Positions 34,982-45,863 of a stretch of DNA of 64,000 nucleotides are shown in pieces (position 1 is the first letter of the stretch; every line of letters begins with the position of its first letter). The notes beneath the pieces were generated by a model that saw nothing but the letters and a program-made list of their open reading frames with translations, ran no database searches and was not told where the DNA came from. The translations under genes and the position numbers were made by a program. The DNA lies in the NCBI GenBank assembly GCA_947467605.1, contig CANIII010000006.1, positions 124,001-188,000 of the forward strand. The letters are read 5' to 3'. Origin of the DNA: Acidobacteriota bacterium. Lineage in GTDB: Bacteria; Acidobacteriota; Vicinamibacteria; Vicinamibacterales; SCN-69-37.

Positions 34982-35463
34982 CGGCGAAATCGGCCCAGTC
35001 ACCGGGATCGACCGTGACCCGGAAAGAGTTGATCGCCCTGCTGAACGAGGACCTGTCGCGCGAATTCCAGGCGATCATCGCCTACGTCGTCTATTCGCAA
35101 ACGTTGAAGGGCGCAGCGTACATGGCGATCGCCAGGGAACTCGAGGTGCACGCCGGCGAAGAACTCGCTCATGCGCTCACGATCGCCAAGCAGATCGACT
35201 ACCTGGGCGGCGCACCGACGACCGTCCCGAAGACGGTGAAGACATCCGACAAGGCCGAGGCAATGCTGCAGTTCGATCTCGACAACGAAGGCGAGACGAT
35301 CGCGAACTACCGGCAACGCGTGCAGCAATGCGAGGCACTCGGTGAATATGCCGTCGCGGAGGAGATCCGCGAGATCCTGCGTACCGAGCAGGAACATCAA
35401 ATCGATCTGGCCAGCGCGCTTGGCAAGAACGTGCCAGTCGTGCCGGCTGCGAAAAGGACTTAA
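34978..35463 (+). CDS. Ferritin-like / bacterioferritin-type iron protein
   Basis: This 161-residue four-helix protein has the di-iron pattern Glu29, Glu62-x2-His65, Glu106 and Glu137-x2-His140 (two ExxH motifs), so a ferroxidase or iron-store role is likely. The fold resembles bacterioferritin/DUF2202-like ferritins. A basic, Lys/Arg-containing tail ends the protein. It starts inside the metallothionein stop, which makes a two-gene metal-buffering operon; the ATG at 34978 is chosen for this coupling and because residues before it in the open frame belong to other frames of the metallothionein gene. Confidence 0.82.
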   Translation: MTAKSAQSPGSTVTRKELIALLNEDLSREFQAIIAYVVYSQTLKGAAYMAIARELEVHAGEELAHALTIAKQIDYLGGAPTTVPKTVKTSDKAEAMLQFDLDNEGETIANYRQRVQQCEALGEYAVAEEIREILRTEQEHQIDLASALGKNVPVVPAAKRT

Positions 35464-35483
35464 ATCGGGATACATTGCGTTGC

Positions 35484-36334
35484 GTGAAGGTTCACCTCGT
35501 TGACGGCACGTTCGAGTTGTACCGGCACTTCTACGCAATGCCGTCCGCGAAGAATGCCCAGGGCGAGGACGTGGCGGCCGTACGCGGTGTCATGCACTCG
35601 ATCCGCGGACTCGTGGAGGAGGGCGCGACGCACATCGGTGTCGCGACCGATCACGTGATCGAGTCGTTTCGCAACGACCTGTGGCCGGGCTACAAAACCG
35701 GCGAGGGCATCGCGCCCGCGCTCTGGGCGCAATTCCCGTTGCTCGAAGAAGGCCTCGCGGCCTGGGGCCTGAAAGTATGGCCGATGGTCGAGTTCGAAGC
35801 CGACGACGCACTGGCGTCGGCCGCGGCAAAAGCCGCAGCGGATCCGCGCGTTGATGAAGTCGTCATCTGCTCACCAGACAAGGATCTGGCGCAGTGCGTG
35901 CGCGGGACACGCGTGGTGCAGCGCGATCGCGTGCGCAAGATCACGCGTGACGCCGATGGCATTGTGGCCAAGTTCGGGGTGGCACCGGAGTCGATCCCCG
36001 ACTATCTGGCGCTGGTCGGCGATGCCGCCGATGGATTTCCGGGCCTCCCGGGCTGGGGCGCGAAATCGGCGGCTACGGTGCTCGCGAAGTTTGGCCACAT
36101 CGATGCGATTCCCGATGACCACATCGCGTGGGGCCTGACGCTGCCGCGAGCGGCCGCCCTTGCGACCACGCTCAAGAACGATCGCGCGCACGCCGAACTG
36201 TTTCGCGAACTGGCGACGCTGCGGACCGATGTCCACGTGTTCGATACCGTCGACGATCTCGAATGGCGCGGCCCGACACCAGCGCTGGATGCGTTTCGAG
36301 CGCGAACGACAGTGGTCAAGAAAGGGAAGGCGCA

Positions 36335-36338
<4 letters not shown>
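35484..36338 (+). CDS. 5'-3' exonuclease (PolA N-domain/flap endonuclease type)
   Basis: This 284-residue nuclease has the metal-binding acidic motifs of the family: HLVDGTFELYRHFYA at the start, EADDALAS, SPDKDLAQ and GDAADGFPGLPGWGAKSA with its helix-hairpin-helix. It is a stand-alone version of the polymerase I 5'-nuclease domain and would remove flaps or RNA primers. The GTG at 35484 gives the conserved N-terminus; an upstream TTG adds three residues only. It lies 20 bases after the ferritin gene and overlaps the phosphatase gene (ATGA). Confidence 0.9.
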
Positions 36339-39840
<3,502 letters not shown>

Positions 39841-39907
39841 GTCATTGTCCTCTCATCATTGGCAATCGGCGCGATGAGCGGTGGCTTGACGTGCGTAAAA
39901 GGCCGGT

Positions 39908-40300
39908 TCAGGAAATCGGCCCCCAGATCCTGGTCCGCGCATCAGCCAGCGAGACCAGCAGCGCGTGGAGATTCTCCGGGTCCTCCAGTCGACCGTTGAC
40001 GTGCCACTCGATGGCGGTCTGCTTGATATCGCTCAACCGTTGATCGAGGGCGATGCGATCTGCGCCGCTGCGGGAGGGCAGAGCCTCAGCCTCGACCGCC
40101 AGTACTTGCGTCAAAAAATCACCGATGGTGCCGGTCTGTTCCTGCGCGTGGCGCTGTCGCCACGACTTGAGGCCTTTGGCTGCCGCGATGTAGAGCGCGA
40201 TGATCAAGCCCCAGACCTCGCCGATGCGACCGTAGGCGACAAACGCACTCTCGACATCCAGCGGCTTGAGCGCATTGAGGTAGTGGTCGGTTGCCGGATG
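39908..40300 (-). pseudogene. C-terminal fragment of an unidentified membrane protein
   Basis: The frame from 40300 to the stop at 39908 encodes 130 residues: a [16 protein letters not shown] segment, one hydrophobic helix (WGLIIALYIAAA), a basic stretch and a helical tail with an ExEAL-type coiled coil. It has no start codon in context, because the upstream DNA changes abruptly to a piece of tgt on the other strand. I do not recognise the family; a membrane tail of a solute-receptor-like protein is possible but weak. Confidence 0.5.
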
Positions 40301-40404
40301 ACGGTTGCCCCTGCCCCGCCTGCACGCACTACGACCGCGCGTATCTCCGGCATCTCTTCGCGGTCGACGAGCCGCTCGGGCCCCGCCTCATCGCACTACA
40401 CAAT
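40297..40404 (+). pseudogene. tgt: Internal fragment of queuine tRNA-ribosyltransferase
   Basis: About 36 codons read [12 protein letters not shown], then [15 protein letters not shown] and LIALHN. This is the zinc-binding C-terminal signature of Tgt (CxCxxC plus the His after about 26 residues). No other part of tgt is present on either side. The left edge shares GATG with the neighbouring minus-strand fragment, and the right edge shares AT with the TelA fragment, as in microhomology-mediated joining. Confidence 0.72.
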
Positions 40405-40705
40405 TCGAGACGCTGGCCGATTGCGCGATGTCCTGGTTGCCCATCGCGTGGATGCGGTCGACCGCATCCTTGAACTTCGGATCGTGCGAGTCGAGCGCGG
40501 TCACTGTCGCGATGAACGCGGTGACCTGCTCGTCCAGATCGGCCTTCGCGTCGGCAGAGAGTTTCACGCGACCGGCGGCATCCTGCGTGGCCACAACCGC
40601 TACGGGGGCAGGCGGCGTGAGTTGCAGGTCGGCGGGCGATGCCAGCTCGGCTGATGTGGTTCGCACCGGGTCAGGGTTCGGGGTGTTGCTCGCTTCGTGG
40701 GACAT
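40403..40705 (-). pseudogene. telA: N-terminal fragment of a TelA/KlaA-type toxic anion resistance protein
   Basis: About 100 codons match the start of TelA: a Pro/Ala-rich head, then a helical stretch with [22 protein letters not shown] and [14 protein letters not shown], equivalent to the conserved 'MGDKEIRASAEVSNRLL' region of the family. Homology ends exactly at the Asn codon (40403-40405) where the tgt fragment begins; the frame then stops at 40388. The remaining two thirds of TelA is missing. The ATG at 40705 has AGGAG five bases upstream. The gene for a solute-binding-like protein lies just upstream on the same strand. Confidence 0.7.
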
Positions 40706-40741
40706 GGGCACTCCTCAGGGGCCGGACGGTCTTCGTGCGTG

Positions 40742-41875
40742 CTACTTGAATCGTTGCTCGATGCTCGCGATCAGTTTCTCGAGCCATTCCTGGCTCGGCG
40801 GATCCACGATGTCGGTGAGTGCGTCGGGCACCGCGATGCCGCGCTTCGCCCACACTTCCGGACCCTTTTCGTTGCCGCCCGTGCGAAAACCGAATTCGCG
40901 TGCGAGCGCCTGTAACTCCGGATCCGTGGTCAGCGCTTCGCCCACCCGGCGGCCGGACGGCGTGTAGGGCACCAGCACATGTTTTGAGTACACCGTTGGA
41001 ATCGGATACAGCATGACCATGTCGCCGCGGATCTTGTCCGGATGCGACAGCCAAAACGCGATCAGTTGTGATTCGTAGGTGACCAGCAACGGTGTCTTCC
41101 CCATGCCGAGCGCCAGATAGTCTTCGAACGGACCAGAGGATGATGCTTCCTGAAACCCCTGGCGCACGAACAGATCGGCCACCTTGGTCATCACGAGGTC
41201 CACATCGGCCTGGCTGCTGACGACCGATTGGTTGTTGACGATGTAGCTGGCCAGCGCGAGGTACATCGCCGTGGAGTTCGACGTGCGCACGTCGGTCGAG
41301 TTGATCAGCACGGCCTTGTTGGTCGCGAAGGCGCCGCTGTTCTTGAGGTCACGCCAGCGCGTGCGCCGATCGATCAGGTCGAGCAGTTTCGGCAGGTCGG
41401 TGACGAAATAGTCGCTGCCACGCTGCTCCACGATGGCGTTGGCCGACAGGATGCCGGCGATAGGCTTCCAGCTGGCCAGCACGATCGGGGTGTAGAAGGG
41501 CACGAATGTTTCAGAGGCTTTGGCCGCGGCCTTCAGTTCGGATGCCGCCGGCGCGCCGGAGGGAAAGCCGAAGTCGTACCGTTTCGGGTCGTAGGATTGT
41601 GCGATTGATCGCGAGCCGGCCTTTTCGACGTGCACAGTGAGGCCGTGTTTCGCGAGGGCCGCGATCACGCGCGAGTCGGCGAAGTAGGCGTCCTTTTCGG
41701 AGCCGATCAGACCGCGAACGGTGGCGGAGGCTGCTGCGGTCAGGGCCGCGGCGCGGTCGTGCGTCAGCGTGCGCCGTGAGTACCAGATGCCCCCGCCTAC
41801 GCCGGCCAGTAGTAGCAGTGCGAGGACCAGTCCCAAAACACGGCGAATGTCCACTTGCGCAGATGATAGCGGCAT
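40742..41875 (-). CDS. Membrane-anchored solute-binding-like protein
   Basis: This 377-residue protein has one N-terminal membrane helix (about 12-33) and a type 2 periplasmic-binding fold (FVPFYTPIVLASW, KNSGAFATNKAVLI, GKTPLLVTYESQ and PIPTVYSKHVLVPYT segments). Such proteins occur beside TelA-type genes, and here a TelA fragment follows 36 bases downstream. The ATG at 41875 lacks a strong Shine-Dalgarno sequence. The ligand is unknown; it may act as an extracytoplasmic sensor for the TelA module, which is now broken. Confidence 0.62.
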   Translation of the reverse strand: MPLSSAQVDIRRVLGLVLALLLLAGVGGGIWYSRRTLTHDRAAALTAAASATVRGLIGSEKDAYFADSRVIAALAKHGLTVHVEKAGSRSIAQSYDPKRYDFGFPSGAPAASELKAAAKASETFVPFYTPIVLASWKPIAGILSANAIVEQRGSDYFVTDLPKLLDLIDRRTRWRDLKNSGAFATNKAVLINSTDVRTSNSTAMYLALASYIVNNQSVVSSQADVDLVMTKVADLFVRQGFQEASSSGPFEDYLALGMGKTPLLVTYESQLIAFWLSHPDKIRGDMVMLYPIPTVYSKHVLVPYTPSGRRVGEALTTDPELQALAREFGFRTGGNEKGPEVWAKRGIAVPDALTDIVDPPSQEWLEKLIASIEQRFK

Positions 41876-41994
41876 CGTTGTGACGTCCCGGTAACGCACA
41901 GTCTCATCGAGAGAATACGCGCCGGTCGGCCGGCGGTTCCTCCGGAAGCGTTGTGCGTCGGTGAACAGCGTACGTCGGGCGGCGAACGGCGCCG

Positions 41995-42594
41995 CTACGG
42001 ATTTGGAGACGACGCTTGCTGCACCCAGGTCAAGGCCAGCGCAGGCCACAGATTTCTGGCGACGAAGCGCATCGACGGCGTCGATGCCAGGGCGCTCGTC
42101 ATTTGTCGTCGAAACGCCACGGCTGGCGGGATGCCGTACGACTGCAGGTAGTGAAAGGTGGTAAATGTGCCACCAGGTCGCAACGCGTGGGCGATGGCCT
42201 CGACGATTCGCCCTGTGGTGTCGGCCGGCAGCGTGGCAAACGGCAAACCGGACACGATGTGATCCACCGGGCCGAGACCGCGCTCGCTCACCAGCGCGCG
42301 CAGCGATTCGGCCGACGCACACACGAACTCCAGCCTCGGCCATCGCCGGCGCAGCGTGTCGACGAATATGGGCTCGAGCTCAACGCCGAGAAACCGATCG
42401 TCGGGTCCGAGGCGTTCCGCGATGGCGCGCGTGAACGATCCGGTCCCCGGGCCCAGTTCAACGATGTGCGCGGCGCGGACTCGGCCGGCCGGCCACGCCA
42501 TCGGTGCCACCATCGCCGACGCGAGCCACTTCGAACTGGGCGCGACCGCGCCGACGCTCCGCGGATTCTGAATGAAGCGCCGGATGAACAGCAT
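41995..42594 (-). CDS. SAM-dependent methyltransferase, phospholipid N-methyltransferase (PmtA)-like
   Basis: This 199-residue enzyme starts FIRRFIQNPRSVGAVAPSS, the typical N-terminus of the rRNA-dimethylase-like PmtA group. Motif I is VELGPGTGSFTRAI (about residues 46-58) and a late VDHIVSGLPFATL segment corresponds to the NLPY-like motif. In Rhodobacter/Agrobacterium-type pathways such enzymes methylate phosphatidylethanolamine to phosphatidylcholine. The ATG overlaps the upstream stop by one base. Next to psd, a role in amino-lipid methylation is plausible. Confidence 0.68.
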   Translation of the reverse strand: MLFIRRFIQNPRSVGAVAPSSKWLASAMVAPMAWPAGRVRAAHIVELGPGTGSFTRAIAERLGPDDRFLGVELEPIFVDTLRRRWPRLEFVCASAESLRALVSERGLGPVDHIVSGLPFATLPADTTGRIVEAIAHALRPGGTFTTFHYLQSYGIPPAVAFRRQMTSALASTPSMRFVARNLWPALALTWVQQASSPNP

Positions 42595-43226
42595 CAGCGC
42601 TGTTGCACGTGTTCCATCGGGTCGATCATCTCGCCGCGCATCAGGAACAGCGGCGCGCGGTAGTACGTCTTGATGTCGTTGAAGGGATCCGTGAGGATCT
42701 TCGTCACCCACACCGCGCCGGTCTGCAGGTTATGCGTCACGGCGAGCCACAACCCGCGGGCCAGCAGGCCGATGCCCGCCAGCGCGAGCCACACCAGACC
42801 CACACGGTCCACCCAACCGCCGGCGCCCACAAACGGCTCCATCTGCCCAAAGCCCGTGGGGCTCAACCAGAGCACCACCGGGACGCTCGCCCATGCGGTC
42901 AGCAGCAGCACCTTGCGATGCAGGTTGTAGCCCAGCTTGATCTCTTCCTTGTGTTCGAACGTCGCGTCATTGACGGTGTCGAATCCTTTGGGCTCGAAGA
43001 AGAAGTGACCGATCTGCCGGACCCACATTGGCACGATCCATCCGATGATGGCGGCGTACGCCGGATAGAAGACGACCGATGCGTACACACCCAGAAAGCA
43101 GATCGCGCTCAGCAGATGCAGGGACTGATTCACGCGACTGTGATGGTAGTAGCGGTGGTCGTCCCATCGCTGCTGGGCCAGCTCAGCGAAGAAGCCCTTC
43201 GCGTTCGAGGTCGTCGATGCCGTCAT
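42594..43226 (-). CDS. Mpo1/DUF962-like membrane protein
   Basis: This 210-residue protein has four to five hydrophobic segments. An N-terminal histidine-rich motif (DDHRYYHHSRVNQSLHLL) and a second one in GHFFFEPKG resemble the metal-binding histidines of Mpo1-like 2-hydroxy-fatty-acid dioxygenases (DUF962). An acyl-chain modifying role is therefore possible but not proven. It lies between psd (16 bases upstream) and the methyltransferase (1-base overlap) in one operon. Confidence 0.5.
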   Translation of the reverse strand: MTASTTSNAKGFFAELAQQRWDDHRYYHHSRVNQSLHLLSAICFLGVYASVVFYPAYAAIIGWIVPMWVRQIGHFFFEPKGFDTVNDATFEHKEEIKLGYNLHRKVLLLTAWASVPVVLWLSPTGFGQMEPFVGAGGWVDRVGLVWLALAGIGLLARGLWLAVTHNLQTGAVWVTKILTDPFNDIKTYYRAPLFLMRGEMIDPMEHVQQR

Positions 43227-43242
43227 GTCAGTGTCTCCGTGT

Positions 43243-44151
43243 CTATTGGGGTTGGTGATCGTGTTGCATTAGAGGTTCGCCGACGCGGAGACCGTGACCT
43301 TCACGGAGTCCGCGGGCGAGTTGAAAGGGTCCAGAGGCGAGCAGAATGATCGTTGAGCCGGCCTCGAAGCGGCCCATTTCGCCGCCCTTCGACAGGGGCG
43401 CCGCGCAGGCGAAGTGCTGCCGTCCGCGATGATTGAGGTCGAGCGGCGTCGGCAGAAACTCGAAACGGATACCGCCGACGAGGATCGCGGCCACCGGCAC
43501 CATCGCCACCGCCGTGCCTGGCCACACTGGATCGATCTCCACGACGGCGCGTTCGTTCCGGCAGAACAGTCGCTCGACTCGCGCCAGCGCAATCGGATTG
43601 ACGTTCCACGTGTCTCCCGAGACGTAGGTGACGCCGTGCACGGTGCCCTCGCACGGCGCGTGAAAGCGGTGGTACATGTTCGCCTGGAGGCGGAGCGTGA
43701 CGAACATGCCATCGCGATACTGGTCCGCGATGCGACGGTCCCCGAGCAGGTCCTCGAGCGTGTAGCTGAGGCCTTTGGCTTGAATCAGCTGCGTATCCCG
43801 AATCCGCCCGTGCGCGCCGAGAATGGCATCGCACGGGCTGACCAGCACGCCCGGATCGGGGTCGATGGGGCGGGCCCCGGGCCTGAGCCGGCGGATGAAG
43901 CAGTCATGCAGGCTGTCGAAGTCGCGATCGAGCGCTTCGTCGAGTCGAAGATCGTCCGCAAAGAGCTGCCAGATGCGCAGCGACAGGCGCGTCAACCGCC
44001 GGCTGCGGATGCGCGAGAACCGGGCCATGACCTTAGTCGCCAACCGTCGCGGAATCCGATTCGTGACGAGGAAGTTGAGATCCTCCTGCAGGAAGATCCG
44101 CGCCAGCGGCGACGGCCGCGTCGGGCCCGCAGGTAGTGCGGCCGGATTCAT
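43243..44151 (-). CDS. psd: Phosphatidylserine decarboxylase
   Basis: This 302-residue proenzyme makes phosphatidylethanolamine. The N-terminal part is helical (about 1-80). The core has LVSPCDAILGAHGRI, the YHRFHAPCEGTV motif with its conserved His, and the self-cleavage site in MGRFEAGSTIILL (AGST instead of the common LGST), where Ser becomes the pyruvoyl group. It overlaps the aminotransferase stop (ATGA). The membrane-bound Psd-B type is closest. It anchors the functional reading of the operon as lipid metabolism. Confidence 0.88.
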   Translation of the reverse strand: MNPAALPAGPTRPSPLARIFLQEDLNFLVTNRIPRRLATKVMARFSRIRSRRLTRLSLRIWQLFADDLRLDEALDRDFDSLHDCFIRRLRPGARPIDPDPGVLVSPCDAILGAHGRIRDTQLIQAKGLSYTLEDLLGDRRIADQYRDGMFVTLRLQANMYHRFHAPCEGTVHGVTYVSGDTWNVNPIALARVERLFCRNERAVVEIDPVWPGTAVAMVPVAAILVGGIRFEFLPTPLDLNHRGRQHFACAAPLSKGGEMGRFEAGSTIILLASGPFQLARGLREGHGLRVGEPLMQHDHQPQ

Positions 44152-45863
44152 TGCGTCACCGGCGCCGTCGCTGGCGCGTCCGGCCGCGGCGCCGGCGCCG
44201 AGGCGGCTGCCGTTCGTCGGCCGAAGACCGCGCGCAGCATCTCACGACCGACCTGCGAGCGGATGGCGGCGTCGGATGCGGCCGGGTCGCGCCAGAACCA
44301 GCCGTCGGCGTCCATGGCGCGTGCGGCGCAGACGAACCGGCGAGTGACCTCGGCCACATCCGCATCGGTGTAGTCGTGACTGAAGATGAAACGGCCCGTC
44401 CCGACCCAGGCGAGCGAGAGTCCCTCGGCCCGGAGGTAGTACTGCAGCAGCCAGTGGAATCGGCCGGGTTCGGTGAAGTTCGTCGTGAACACCGACGCCA
44501 TGTTCGCGACGCGCACCGGCACGCCCGCCGACGCCATGGCGTCGTTCAGGCGGGTGGCGCGCTCATGCCAGCGAGCTTCGAGGTTCATCCATGTGGCGTC
44601 GGCCGCCGGCGTCTCGAGGTAATCGAGCATCGCCTGCATCGCGCACATGACATACGGGTGCGCGCTGAATGTGCCACGCGCGAAGCAGAGGTCGGCCGGC
44701 CGATCCTCCCGGAACCGTCGCATCCATCGCTGTCTGCCGCAGACGACCCCGACCGGCAAGCCGCCGCCGAGCGTCTTGCCGTATGTCACCATGTCTGCGC
44801 TGACGCCAAAAAACTCCTGCGCACCGCCCTTGGCAAGCCTGAAGCCCAGAAAGACTTCATCGAAGATGAGGGCAATGCCGCGGGCATCACACACCGTGCG
44901 CAGGTCACCCAGCCACCGCGTGTAACGTGCCTTGTCGAAGTGCGCCGTGCGGACGCCGGCCACGAGCGTGGAGTCCACCGCGGGCGGGGCGTTCGGGTTG
45001 AGTGCCTGGAGCGGGTTGACGAGCACGCACGCGATGTCGTCACGCGTGCCCAGCAGCTTCAGCGTGGTCGCCGACATCTCTTCGAGGGTGTAGACGCGAT
45101 CGACGGGCAGGGGATTGCCGGGGCCAGGTTGCACGCCGTCCCACCAGCCGTGATACGCGCCCGCGAAGCGCACAACGTGCGTTCGTCCGGTCTGGTAGCG
45201 CGCGAGCCGCACCGCCTGCATCACGGCCTCCGTGCCCGACATGTGGAAACTCACTTCATCCATGCCGGAGAGCGCACACAGCCGCGCGACGTTGTCGGCC
45301 ACGACGGGGTGATAGGCGCCGAGCACGAGTCCCAGACTGCGCGCCTGTTCGACCGCCTTTTCAATACAGCGCCGGTAGACGTCGTTGCCGAAAAGATTCA
45401 CGCCATAGGACCCGCCGAGGTCGTACGCGAAATTACCGTCGAGATCGCGCAACTGCACGCCCTCGGCCGACTCGACGATCGAGCCGACGCCGAGACGTGC
45501 CGCGAGGCTGTCTCTGAACTGGAACGGCACGCGACAGCGGGCGACCATCTGCATGTCGGACACACCGACGGCCAGTGCCCGGCTCGCGGCGAGCGTCTTC
45601 GGCGCGCGGTCGCGCAACGTGGCCTCGAGCCGCGCGAGTCCGGCCGCACGTGTCTGTCGGATCGCGGCCGGCGCTCCGTCGATGCCGAGCGCCTCCTCGG
45701 CGCTGTACCCGTACTCGGGCACGAGACGTGCCAGGCGCAGCGCGATTCGAGGATGCCCGGTGAGCGACCGGTGCTTGGCGCGCGACAGCAGCAGTCGTTG
45801 TGCCAGCGCGGTCAGCGGGTTGATCGAGCGCAACGCGCGCGCGAGTCTCGTCATGGCGGTCAC
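44148..45863 (-). CDS. Class III PLP aminotransferase, glutamate-1-semialdehyde aminomutase-like
   Basis: This 571-residue enzyme is longer than the roughly 430-residue family norm. It has about 100 extra N-terminal residues (helical, Arg-rich) and a 40-residue Ala/Pro/Arg tail. The PLP lysine lies in TYGKTLGGGLPVG, the Asp/Glu in LIFDEVFLGFR and the GTEAV phosphate motif in HMSGTEAVMQAVRLAR. Start GTG (45863) overlaps the previous stop. Genuine HemL is unlikely given context, and an amino-group transfer to a lipid or sugar head group is inferred. Confidence 0.78.
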   Translation of the reverse strand: MTAMTRLARALRSINPLTALAQRLLLSRAKHRSLTGHPRIALRLARLVPEYGYSAEEALGIDGAPAAIRQTRAAGLARLEATLRDRAPKTLAASRALAVGVSDMQMVARCRVPFQFRDSLAARLGVGSIVESAEGVQLRDLDGNFAYDLGGSYGVNLFGNDVYRRCIEKAVEQARSLGLVLGAYHPVVADNVARLCALSGMDEVSFHMSGTEAVMQAVRLARYQTGRTHVVRFAGAYHGWWDGVQPGPGNPLPVDRVYTLEEMSATTLKLLGTRDDIACVLVNPLQALNPNAPPAVDSTLVAGVRTAHFDKARYTRWLGDLRTVCDARGIALIFDEVFLGFRLAKGGAQEFFGVSADMVTYGKTLGGGLPVGVVCGRQRWMRRFREDRPADLCFARGTFSAHPYVMCAMQAMLDYLETPAADATWMNLEARWHERATRLNDAMASAGVPVRVANMASVFTTNFTEPGRFHWLLQYYLRAEGLSLAWVGTGRFIFSHDYTDADVAEVTRRFVCAARAMDADGWFWRDPAASDAAIRSQVGREMLRAVFGRRTAAASAPAPRPDAPATAPVTQ

